Assembly: GCA_943788095.1 (NCBI GenBank)
Contig: CALSOZ010000023.1
Span: forward strand, 1-39,375
Reading direction: 5' to 3'
Length of the DNA: 39,375 nucleotides
From: an uncultured Flavobacteriaceae bacterium
GTDB taxonomy: Bacteria > Bacteroidota > Bacteroidia > Flavobacteriales > Flavobacteriaceae
The position numbers were made by a program, and so were the translations under genes. Of the stretch, positions 7,726-14,718 are shown piece after piece. The notes beneath the pieces were generated by a model. It saw only the letters and a program-made list of their open reading frames with translations, searched no databases and was not told the origin of the DNA. Each line of letters begins with the position of its first letter. Within the stretch, counting starts at the first letter, position 1.

Positions 7726-9003
7726 TTATGAATTTCGATTCAATAGCGCACTACCAATCGCACATTGAAGGCATTTATTTTTTGAACAATAATTTTGTTT
7801 TAACTGGATCAGCGCTTGAGAGTCTAAAGCTGTTTTACCAAATGCATATAACGAGTGAAATTTATCGACAATCCTATTGTGTTCCATCGGAATGTGCTGC
7901 ATAATAGACACCACATCGTCTTGGGTTTTGTGTCTGTTGAATTTATTGAAAGCAAACTTAATAGGCACAATCGTATTGATAATCAATAGATTAATAAATG
8001 ATTTTGTGAGTTTTTTAGGGGTAAATTTTGAGGTCTTTTCAAAGGTGTAATGCGTCTCCCAAAACGTTGAAGTAGCCCCTTCAAAAACAGCATATAATTT
8101 CTCTAAAGAACGGGCTTTCATTAGTTTTGAAAATAAATTTGTTTGTTGACTGTACAGATATGCCAATTGCGCCAAACGAATGGTTGGAAAATTAGGGGGA
8201 CGCAATCGAAAGAATTGCACTGGCAATACGCCTTCATTTGACAATGAGAATTTGTTTTTTAAAAATTTATAGTGGTTTCTTAAATCGGATATATAACTAT
8301 CTTGTACATCTGTTTCAAGAAGTCCAGACTGCCCAAAAAATAGCGTTTCTAATTGAAAAACGTCTTGTTGTAATTTTCGAATAACCGAAAAATCGATTGA
8401 TTTAGCAATGCTTAAAAACGCATCTCCATTGACTTTGAGTCCAAAATTTTTAGCAATTTGCCAAAACAAAACCGCTTCCCAATCATGCTTGGATTCTACA
8501 AGTTGTTTTTCAATCGCTTTATATTTTGTTTCTAAACGCTCTAAGTATAAACGCTCAATCCAGTGGCTCATTGTAAAAGAATCGACCTCCAAAATAGTTG
8601 ATTCACATGGGATCCAGTGATTTTTTTGATTTATTAAATTGGTGTAATTAGTGACCGTATGAGCAAGAACATAGTTTTTGAGCTCTAAGGTTGGAATTGG
8701 CGTGTTGTCTTTTCTAAACACTTCTGTATTATGCTCCCAAACCACATGTAAAATAACATTGTCATAGGCCGGATCCGTTTCGTGATGGTGCACATACCAA
8801 TCGGAAGATTTGACATGGATTTCGACGTTACCTGCCCACATTTGTGTGCCGATACTTAGTTGAGCATTAAAAAAATCGGGGCCAGAATTGACATTAGGCA
8901 AACCAACTGTCTTAAGAATAATCGGTTCTTGAGTGGTGGTTTGTAATGACTTGAGGCTCATTTTTTTATGCTGCCAGACATAGTGTAGGAAGTCTTCTTG
9001 CAT
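7726..9003 (-). CDS. DUF2851 family protein
   Basis: A 425-residue soluble protein of the DUF2851 family, common in Bacteroidota and of unknown function. The family pattern is seen: MQEDFLHYVWQHKKM at the start, NVNSGPDFFNAQLSIG, WAGNVEIHVKSSDWYVH, HHETDPAYDNVILHVVWEH, and at the C-terminus a cysteine-rich NYCSKNKCLQCAIG. The Gly-Pro-Asp-Phe-Phe and the His/Asp-rich strands resemble a metal- or nuclease-like core, but I cannot show that. First gene of the run with the PspC-like protein and the potassium channel. The upstream boundary is the start of the accessory region. Confidence 0.9.
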   Translation of the reverse strand: MQEDFLHYVWQHKKMSLKSLQTTTQEPIILKTVGLPNVNSGPDFFNAQLSIGTQMWAGNVEIHVKSSDWYVHHHETDPAYDNVILHVVWEHNTEVFRKDNTPIPTLELKNYVLAHTVTNYTNLINQKNHWIPCESTILEVDSFTMSHWIERLYLERLETKYKAIEKQLVESKHDWEAVLFWQIAKNFGLKVNGDAFLSIAKSIDFSVIRKLQQDVFQLETLFFGQSGLLETDVQDSYISDLRNHYKFLKNKFSLSNEGVLPVQFFRLRPPNFPTIRLAQLAYLYSQQTNLFSKLMKARSLEKLYAVFEGATSTFWETHYTFEKTSKFTPKKLTKSFINLLIINTIVPIKFAFNKFNRHKTQDDVVSIMQHIPMEHNRIVDKFHSLYAFGKTALDSQALIQLKQNYCSKNKCLQCAIGSALLNRNS

Positions 9004-9323
9004 TCAACTAAGATAAAAAAAGTTTTAGAGCAACCAAATTTTCGAATCTTCCCGTGTAAATTAATGGGGTCGATGCTCCAATTTTATGCAGAAGCGTGGT
9101 ATTATATTTTCTACTTATTTTTCTTCTTACTCTTGCTGTCACCAGCGGGATGCTCGCGCTAGCGAGGGGTACCATTGTTGTATGAAGTATTGTTTTTTTC
9201 TTCAATTGTTTTAATGATTTTCTCACTCCACTCGTTCAATCCATTATTTTCCATTTCATCTTTTCCGTTCGGATAAAAAAGTATAAAACGAACTTTAAGT
9301 TCCTTAAAAGCCTCGATTATGTT
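9004..9323. other. 320-base gap with a GC-rich hairpin and a possible gene remnant
   Basis: No complete gene is visible. The part at 9141-9169 is a GC-rich hairpin (separate entry). The part at 9159-9323 on the minus strand is an open frame of 54 codons in phase with the AlbA_2 gene past its stop; it reads like protein (FILFYPNGKDEME, NEWSEKIIKTIEEK) but has no start of its own, so it may be the tail of a lost gene. Between 9004 and 9140 I see only AT-rich DNA. Confidence 0.5.
9141..9169. repeat. GC-rich REP-like hairpin
   Basis: In AT-rich surroundings, the bases from 9145 hold GCGGG (9145-9149), CTCGC (9153-9157) and GCGAG (9162-9166). CTCGC pairs perfectly with GCGAG around a GCTA loop, or with the upstream GCGGG (one G-T pair). 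The composition and paired arms resemble repetitive extragenic palindromes. I see only one copy in this window, so the repeat nature is inferred. Confidence 0.4.
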
Positions 9324-10124
9324 TTAATTTTTCACGTCAAAATTGAAGCGTATTGCATTAACTGTTTCATCTGGATAAACAGCAGGCATTGAGTTATTAG
9401 ATATCTTAACCATACCGTCTTGAAGTTTAGTATAATCATAATTTCTACTAACTCCATCTGCTCTCCAACTTATATTTATGTGTTTATTGAAATTGTCAAA
9501 ATAGATATTTACTTTACAATCTTTTTCTAGTTTTTCTCCGACATTGGTTATTCCAGTTTCACATCTAAAAATAGTCTTGTCCTCCAATATTTCTTGAATT
9601 CCAATTGAATATCCACTCAATTTAAGAATTGACTTAACTTTTCGTCCATACATTTGTCGAATTTCATATTGCTCCATTGGAACTGATTCAAAATTATGTC
9701 TATTATAAAACCGATTGTCTCGGCTTAAATGTGGTGCGTATATACTTGATGGAATTTGGACAACATAGACAGATTCTTTTATGTTTCCATTGTTACGAAC
9801 AGGAAATATCTTTAATCCGCCTATGTTTCTTTTAATAGTTGTGCTTATTATTTGTTCCAACCATTCTTTTGTATAAACAGTACCATCCACAAAAGAGAAG
9901 CTGTCTGCTTTGTGATTTTTTTCTGAAATTCCGTATATAATAATTCCTCCATCCGAATTTGCAATTGCAGAAACGTCTTTAGAAACTTCTTTTTTCTTTA
10001 AATCTGTTTTTGATAAAGCTTCTCCCGATTTAAATTCGATTTGAATAGATTCTTCAATTTCATTCTCAATGAATGAATTTAAAGTTTCAATATTATATTC
10101 TTCTAATTTATGTAATTCGTTCAT
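9324..10124 (-). CDS. AlbA_2 (Schlafen-type) putative DNA-binding domain protein
   Basis: A 266-residue protein whose N-terminal half is an AlbA_2 / Schlafen AAA_4-like domain: IQIEFKSGEALSKTDL near residue 27, VSKDVSAIANSDGGIIIYGISE near residues 47-68, and AKEWLEQII-type helix followed by VYVVQIPSS (120-128) and FYNRHN. The C-terminal half (about 165-266) is beta-rich and unlike any family I know. The domain occurs in transcription regulators and in nucleic-acid-acting defence proteins; substrate and role here are unknown. It stands alone in the accessory region, with a 24-bp palindrome 36-59 bases upstream and a recombinase remnant behind it, which suggests horizontal gain. Confidence 0.82.
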   Translation of the reverse strand: MNELHKLEEYNIETLNSFIENEIEESIQIEFKSGEALSKTDLKKKEVSKDVSAIANSDGGIIIYGISEKNHKADSFSFVDGTVYTKEWLEQIISTTIKRNIGGLKIFPVRNNGNIKESVYVVQIPSSIYAPHLSRDNRFYNRHNFESVPMEQYEIRQMYGRKVKSILKLSGYSIGIQEILEDKTIFRCETGITNVGEKLEKDCKVNIYFDNFNKHINISWRADGVSRNYDYTKLQDGMVKISNNSMPAVYPDETVNAIRFNFDVKN

Positions 10125-10159
10125 TTTCTATGGTTTGGTCCTATTGCTTACAACTACTG

Positions 10160-10183
10160 TATATCGGTACTAGTACCGATATA
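10160..10183. repeat. Perfect 24-bp palindrome
   Basis: The 24 bases are their own reverse complement, centred on ACTAGT with arms reading CGGTACTAGTACCG in the middle. It lies 36 bases upstream of the AlbA_2 start. It could be an operator for a dimeric regulator (possibly the AlbA_2 protein itself) or a recombination site; no T tract follows, so it is not a typical terminator. Confidence 0.6.
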
Positions 10184-10219
10184 TCCATTATGTTTGATGA
10201 TTAAATTATTTTCATTAAA

Positions 10220-10354
10220 TTACTGTATATCAGAGTATTGAACTCTAATTAATGTGTCAATTGGGCTCTCTATCATACGCAAATCCCGATCACTTACATG
10301 CGTATATACCTGTATAGTCTTCATAGAGCTATGACCTAATAACGCCTTCATTAT
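10220..10354 (-). pseudogene. Tyrosine recombinase (integrase), C-terminal remnant
   Basis: The minus strand encodes MKALLGHSSMKTIQVYTHVS followed by DRDLRMIESPIDTLI and a stop at 10220-10222. This is the end of a tyrosine recombinase: LLGHSS with the catalytic His, and VYTH with the nucleophile Tyr, then the SPxDxL tail common in integrases of mobile elements in Flavobacteriia. The Arg, Lys and HxxR parts are missing: upstream of about 10354 the sequence no longer matches, so about 85 percent of the gene is gone. It is distinct from the intact xerC at 939-1826 and marks a past mobile element in this region. Confidence 0.8.
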
Positions 10355-10471
10355 ACAGATACCGAAACTCTTCCAATACGGCATTCAATAAAACAACATC
10401 TAAAACTTCGGTTAAACTCTTTTTTTGAAGATTTAGATTTGGGGTCTTTATCTTGAATATAAACGTATAAA

Positions 10472-10507
10472 AAAAATCACCTATTTCCAAAAAAACAGGT
10501 GATTTTT
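10472..10507 (-). terminator. Rho-independent terminator after the PIN module
   Basis: An 11-bp perfect stem (AAAAATCACCT with AGGTGATTTTT) around a 14-base loop, with an A/T tract on each side, 20 bases past the stop of the 50-aa gene. Most of it (10480-10511) is repeated exactly at 11169-11200, where the outer part of one arm is different and the hairpin is lost. Confidence 0.8.
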
Positions 10508-10511
10508 AAAA
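10480..10511. repeat. 32-bp direct repeat, copy 1
   Basis: Thirty-two bases identical to 11169-11200 in the same orientation, including the A7 tract in the loop. It forms the right part of the terminator after the PIN module. With copy 2 it frames the two-gene module; the repeat unit is 689 bases. Confidence 0.9.
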
Positions 10512-10526
10512 GTTTATGTTGCTAGG

Positions 10527-10679
10527 CTATTCAGCCTGTAATTTTGAGCTTTCTTTTTTTAAATAGTCCTTAATTTCATTAAAACTCATTCCTTTTAAAT
10601 CTGTTGAAATTCTATCTTTGATTTTTCGAAATGTTTTTACCGTATCAAATTCCTTCTTTTGGTTTTCTTTAGTTTTCAT
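10527..10679 (-). CDS. 50-residue partner of the PIN protein, probable antitoxin
   Basis: A small gene encoding MKTKENQKKEFDTVKTFRKI and thirty more residues, ending LKKESSKLQAE; start ATG at 10677-10679 and stop TAG at 10527. It overlaps the end of the PIN gene by 11 bases in another frame, a sign of translational coupling. The protein is highly charged (many Lys and Glu), with two predicted helices, RKIKDRISTDLKGMS and FNEIKDYLKKESS, and no known DNA-binding fold. I do not recognise the family. The pairing with a PIN protein suggests an antitoxin, although the order (toxin first) is the reverse of most vapBC pairs. Confidence 0.65.
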   Translation of the reverse strand: MKTKENQKKEFDTVKTFRKIKDRISTDLKGMSFNEIKDYLKKESSKLQAE

Positions 10680-11130
10680 AATCGATAATTTCTTTAGGCG
10701 AACGTATTTCCAATGAAGGATAATTCATTCTTAAATTTATTGAATTATAGCCTCGTATTCTATAAACATTCACAATATGTTTAAAGTTCCAGCTTACTAA
10801 AATATCCGCTCGATGAATTGTTGCTGTCGCAATATGGATACAATCATCAAAACTTGTCGCTCCAACCACTTTTTTTTCAACGTATTTTGTTGCAAGCATA
10901 AGAATTTCTTCCGTAATTTCAGCTTTTTCTAAACTCTTTTTTGGTAAACTTAAAAAATATTCTTTAACTTTTTTTGGTGCTTTAACCAATTCCGTTTCGA
11001 CCAATTCAGAATATATGAAAGTAACTTTTCCAAGTTTAATCCGCTCAAATAACTGTAACGTAAATTCATCAAATTCTTTGTCAAATACGCCACCAAAAAC
11101 TGAAGTATCGAGATAAAACCGTTGCTTCAT
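10669..11130 (-). CDS. PIN-domain protein, probable VapC-like RNase toxin
   Basis: A 153-residue PIN-domain protein. Acidic metal-binding residues expected of PIN nucleases are present: Asp8 in YLDTSVFGG, Glu in YSELVETEL, the Asp pair in TSFDDCIHIATA, and Asn in VSWNFKHIV. Such proteins cut RNA, often tRNA, when released from their antitoxin. The start ATG (11128-11130) lies 21 bases behind a good Bacteroidota promoter. The downstream 50-aa gene overlaps it by 11 bases and is the likely antitoxin. The pair is framed by 32-bp direct repeats. The toxin role is inferred from fold and context; some PIN proteins have other roles. Confidence 0.85.
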   Translation of the reverse strand: MKQRFYLDTSVFGGVFDKEFDEFTLQLFERIKLGKVTFIYSELVETELVKAPKKVKEYFLSLPKKSLEKAEITEEILMLATKYVEKKVVGATSFDDCIHIATATIHRADILVSWNFKHIVNVYRIRGYNSINLRMNYPSLEIRSPKEIIDYEN

Positions 11131-11150
11131 TAAATTAATTTCTTCAACAT

Positions 11151-11180
11151 CAAATATAAATAAAATTTCCTATTTCCAAA
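11151..11180 (-). promoter_or_regulatory. Promoter of the PIN module
   Basis: On the minus strand TATATTTG (11151-11158) matches the -7 box and TTTG (11177-11180) lies 18 bases upstream. The -33 element lies inside copy 2 of the 32-bp repeat, so insertion at this place would supply half of the promoter. Confidence 0.7.
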
Positions 11181-11200
11181 AAAACAGGTGATTTTTAAAA
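11169..11200. repeat. 32-bp direct repeat, copy 2
   Basis: Exact copy of 10480-10511. It starts 20 bases downstream of the stop of the cysteine synthase-like gene. Here the left arm of the hairpin is replaced by other sequence (TTTCC instead of TCACC on the plus strand), so no terminator forms at this copy. Confidence 0.9.
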
Positions 11201-11220
11201 CTTTTTATGCTCGGAAAGAC

Positions 11221-12201
11221 CTATTCAATGTAGCCTTTTTCGCGCATCCAATCGTCATTAAACATTTTGCCTACATAACGACTGCCATGGTCATGAAACA
11301 AAACCACCACCACATCTTCGGGCTTAAAATGTTCTTTCAATTGAAGCACGCCTTTGATAGCAGAGCCTGCAGAGTTGCCTAAAAACATACCTTCTTCTTT
11401 TGCCAAACGTTGGGTATAAACAGCCCCATCTTTATCCGTTACTTTCGTAAAACCGTCAATCACTCCAAAGTTGACATTCAAAGGCAAAATATCTTCACCA
11501 ATACCTTCAGTGACATAAGGGTAAATTTCGTTTTCATCAAAAATCCCTGTTTCGTGGTATTTCTTAAAACACACTCCATAGGTATCAATACCCCAAATTT
11601 TTACATTTGGGTTTTTCATTTTCAAATAACTTCCAACCCCAGAAATGGTGCCTCCAGTTCCGACACCCACTACAAAATGGGTATTTTCCCATCGGTTTGT
11701 TCCCATATTTCTGGACCTGTACTTAAAAATGTGCCTTACAATTACTTGGGATTATCGTACTGATTTACATACCAAGAGTTGGGCGTTTCTTCAGCCTAAG
11801 CGTTTAGAGACCGAATAATAAGAACGTGGATCTTCTGGTTCAACTGACGTTGGACACACAACCACCTCAGCGCCTACGGCCGTAAAATATCCATTTTTTC
11901 TTTGGACTGCTTATCCGCCATACAAAAATACATTTGTAACCTTTGATAATCCCAGCCAGGCGCAAGCCCATTCCAGTGTTTCCAGACGTGCCTTCAATAA
12001 TAGTTCCTCCAGGCTTTGAAGCGCCCATCAGCTTCGGCATCTTCTATCATTTGTAACGCCATTCTGATCCTTTACAGAATTACCAGGATTAAAGGTTTCG
12101 TATTTAGCCAACACCAAACAAGGCAAATCTTTAGTTAGTACGTTCATTTTAATTAAAGGAGTATTCCCAATGGTTCCTAATATATTTTCGGCGTATTTCA
12201 T
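11221..12201 (-). pseudogene. Cysteine synthase / cystathionine beta-synthase family gene with many frameshifts
   Basis: A full-length PLP-dependent beta-replacing enzyme, start ATG at 12199-12201 (MKYAENILGTIGNTPLIKMN) and stop at 11221. Family motifs can be read across frames: NPGNSVKD with the PLP lysine, [28 protein letters not shown], and the C-terminal IEGIGEDILP-like YVTEGIGEDILP and GNSAGSAI. The set of motifs fits cystathionine beta-synthase catalytic cores rather than CysK. The reading frame breaks about nine times between 11680 and 12075, each time by one base (one site by two), both gains and losses, while 11221-11690 is clean. So either it is a pseudogene or, more likely, the sequence here has errors. 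It follows the permease gene by 65 bases. Confidence 0.85.
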
Positions 12202-12266
12202 GTGTAAATTTGTGCACAAAATTACATTAATTTTTCTGGGGTACAAATCTGATAATAAAGAACGTT

Positions 12267-13494
12267 TTACTCGAACTTAATTGCTTTGACGGAGAAATTT
12301 TACTAATAACAAAGAGGGTATCAAGTAGCATAAAAACACAATACAAAGGTCATACATTTAGTAAAACATAGTCCAGTCTAGATAACACCGGCGCCGACGT
12401 CACATAATAAACAGATGGATCTAAGTTATAAACTGAAACTGTTTTTGAAGCAACAACAGCCCAATCCCAATAAGATTTCCCCAAAACAAACCGGAATGCA
12501 ATCAGGTAAGAAGCATTGTACAAAAATAGTTTTCGGATGCTCCAGTTGCTACTTCCCAAGGCTTTAAGAATCCCAATCATTTGAGTCCGTTCTAGAATTA
12601 GAACCAATAAGGCTGTGATCATGTTAATACGCTCCAACGAGAATCATAATCCCTATAATGCCATAAATATTAGTCGTAAAAATGGGAATCCACTCAAAAA
12701 TAGTAGCATACTTTTGTTTGACAGTCATTGAGTTTAGGGTCGATGGTGTTTGGGCATACACCCGATCTCCAAGCCGTTCTAAGTCGTTATAATTGGTGAT
12801 AAAAACTTCAAACCCTCCTACTTGATCTTTAGACCATTTATTCAAGCGCTGCACATGATTGATATCGCCAATGATGTAGGTTTTATCTAATTCTTCAAAC
12901 CCAGAATTAAAGATGCCCACCACCGCATATTTCATGATACTCGGCGGTTTATTCGAATCGGATTTCATAAAATACATCTGAAAACGATCGCCAACAGCAA
13001 ACCCAAGGCGATCGGCCAAATACTTGAAATTAAAACCTCGTTACTGTATGTTTTGAGTATTCTGGCAGACGACCATCTATTAAAAAGTCTTTGAAATACC
13101 GCCAATCATAATCCGTCCTACCCCTTTTAAAAACAGACCTTCAAAATCAGTATTGGTTCTAATTATGCCAAATTTATTTGCAACTGCTTGGATATGGTGA
13201 CACCCCTTCAACAGATTTAAATTGGGGATAAAAATCTTGATTTTTAGAAACCGGAACTTGGGCGGCTTCCGATTCGTTGCTATCAAAATTAGAGATTGTG
13301 ATATGCCCATTAAAGGCGACCGCTTTATCACGAATTTTATGCTCCAAACCAATCCCCGTTGCGATCGCGATGAGCATCACTACAATACTGATTGCAATGG
13401 CTGCAATTCCGATTTTTATTATTGGTGCCGATACACTACTTTTATAGGACTTATTTCCAATAATTCGCTTGGCTATAAAATACTCGTAATTCAA
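12267..13494 (-). pseudogene. LolC/LolE-type ABC permease (FtsX-like) with many frameshifts
   Basis: A full-length lipoprotein-release type permease readable in pieces: an N-terminal SAPIIKIGIAAIAISIVVML membrane segment, GLEHKIRDKAVAFNGHI, the large periplasmic part (GFEELDKTYIIGDINHVQRL), then the FtsX core with MITALLVLILERTQMIGILK and ALGSSNWSIRKLF, and a C-terminal ISPSKAIKFE-like end at 12267. LolC/E with LolD move lipoproteins to the outer membrane and are normally essential. At least a dozen single-base gains and losses break the frame (near 13200, 13115, 13060, 13030, 12628, 12492, 12424, 12385, 12363 and several at 12285-12345); 12640-13019 is clean. The start appears to be TTG (13492-13494). 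Sequence error is more likely than decay. Confidence 0.82.
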
Positions 13495-13503
13495 AATTTA
13501 TAA

Positions 13504-14718
13504 ATGCATTTAAATTTCATCAAAAATACAGTTTTATTATTTGTTTTGACCCTTCTTTCTTGTGGAAACCATTCTGGCTCACAAGCTCGAAAACCGATTT
13601 ACAGAGAGGTTCCTTCAATTCTTGTGGGCGCTCAACACCTAGAAAGCTATTTACCGATTCTAAAAAATAAAAACATCGGCATTGTCGCCAATCAGACTTC
13701 CGTTATTTTTAAAGAAACGGGGTACACTCATTTGGTAGATTCCTTATTGAGTTTAAACATCCGAATTAAAAAAGTGTTTGCCCCCGAACACGGATTTCGA
13801 GGGACTGCGGATGCGGGGGAATATGTCAAAGACGGCGTCGATGCTGACAGTGGAGTTCCTATTGTGTCTTTGTATGGCGCAAATAAAAAACCTGATGCCC
13901 TAACTTTGAATGATTTAGAGGTGATTATTTTTGATGTTCAAGATGTGGGAGCTCGTTTCTATACGTTTTTATCGACGCTACATTTTATGATGGAAACTTG
14001 TGCAAACTTGGGTATTTCTGTGCTTGTTTTAGACCGACCAAATCCGAACGGACACTATGTGGATGGTCCCATTTTAGAACTTAAATACAGTAGTTTTGTG
14101 GGCATGCATGCTGTACCAATCGTACACGGCATGACCGTGGGTGAATATGCAAAAATGATTAATGGTGAAGGCTGGCTGGCTGGTGGTATTCAATGTGATT
14201 TGACGGTTATCCCCGTTCAAAATTATACCCATCAGAGCGTGTATGAACTCCCAATAAAGCCCTCACCAAACCTCCCCAATGCAAAAGCGATCAACTTATA
14301 CCCAAGTTTGTGTTTGTTTGAAGGGACTCATGTGAGTATGGGCCGCGGAACCGAAACTCAGTTTCAGGTATTTGGAAGTCCGTTTTTAGAACATCCTGAC
14401 TATGCTTATGAATTCACACCAATGCCCAATGTCGGCGCTAAATATCCAGTGCATGAAAACAAACTATGTAAGGGATTGAATCTTCAAAATCAAGATACTT
14501 TAGATTATATCGAATTAAAGTGGTTAATCGACGCCTATCAAAACACCTCGGATAAATCGGCTTTTTTTAATCCGTTTTTCACCAAATTGGCAGGTCATAA
14601 AATATTACAAGAACAAATTGAAACTGGCTGGACTGCCGATCAAATTCGTGAAAGTTGGCGCGAAGGTTTAGAAACTTATAAACTACTTAGAGCCCCTTAT
14701 TTGTTGTATCCGTTGTAG
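13504..14718 (+). CDS. namZ: NamZ-like exo-beta-N-acetylmuramidase (DUF1343), lipoprotein
   Basis: A 404-residue DUF1343 protein. Known members (NamZ) remove N-acetylmuramic acid from the non-reducing end of peptidoglycan fragments, part of cell wall recycling. Motifs of the family are present: NQTS (63-66), FAPEHGFRG (92-100), DVQDVGARFYT (144-154), LDRPNPNG (176-183) and later MGRGTETQFQ. The N-terminus is a lipoprotein signal (VLLFVLTLLSC, Cys20), so the enzyme is probably tethered in the periplasm. It is divergent from the permease gene with only nine bases between starts; its 3' end overlaps the convergent hydroxylase gene by 32 bases. Confidence 0.92.
   Translation: MHLNFIKNTVLLFVLTLLSCGNHSGSQARKPIYREVPSILVGAQHLESYLPILKNKNIGIVANQTSVIFKETGYTHLVDSLLSLNIRIKKVFAPEHGFRGTADAGEYVKDGVDADSGVPIVSLYGANKKPDALTLNDLEVIIFDVQDVGARFYTFLSTLHFMMETCANLGISVLVLDRPNPNGHYVDGPILELKYSSFVGMHAVPIVHGMTVGEYAKMINGEGWLAGGIQCDLTVIPVQNYTHQSVYELPIKPSPNLPNAKAINLYPSLCLFEGTHVSMGRGTETQFQVFGSPFLEHPDYAYEFTPMPNVGAKYPVHENKLCKGLNLQNQDTLDYIELKWLIDAYQNTSDKSAFFNPFFTKLAGHKILQEQIETGWTADQIRESWREGLETYKLLRAPYLLYPL

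Larger units (their letters stand above)
10125..10526. other. 402-base gap with palindrome, recombinase remnant and terminator
   Basis: No intact gene. The gap holds a 24-bp palindrome (10160-10183), an 11-bp direct repeat TACTGTATATC (10155-10165 and 10221-10231), the C-terminal remnant of a tyrosine recombinase (10220-10354) and a terminator that is also one copy of a 32-bp direct repeat (10472-10511). Between 10355 and 10470 the minus strand has a different frame open (LNLQKKSLTEVLDVVLLNAV), which I could not assign. Confidence 0.6.
10480..11200. mobile_element. Putative toxin-antitoxin cassette framed by 32-bp direct repeats
   Basis: The two-gene PIN module with its own promoter and terminator lies between two exact 32-bp direct repeats. 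Copy 2 is next to the 3' end of the cysteine synthase-like gene and looks like the stump of that gene's terminator, while copy 1 completes the hairpin. The simplest reading is insertion of the module into the terminator with duplication of 32 bp. No transposase or integrase is inside; a recombinase remnant lies 130 bases outside. Confidence 0.5.

Noticed and set aside
9008-9226. 72-codon open frame on the minus strand
   Set aside because: Basic, low-complexity content, crosses the GC-rich hairpin and has no family pattern; another frame of the same strand has the more protein-like sequence.
10355-10470. Open stretch on the minus strand reading LNLQKKSLTEVLDVVLLNAV
   Set aside because: Adjacent to the recombinase remnant but in a different frame, no start, and I could not match it to an integrase or any other family.
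9324-11200. Complete phage or integrative element
   Set aside because: Only a recombinase fragment, one AlbA_2 gene and a TA pair; no structural, replication or transfer genes.
10472-11200. Integron cassette with attC sites
   Set aside because: The 32-bp repeats lack the RYYYAAC/GTTRRRY cores and are too short; no intact integron integrase in view.
11410-11763. 117-codon open frame on the plus strand
   Set aside because: Antisense of the cysteine synthase-like gene; no family pattern.
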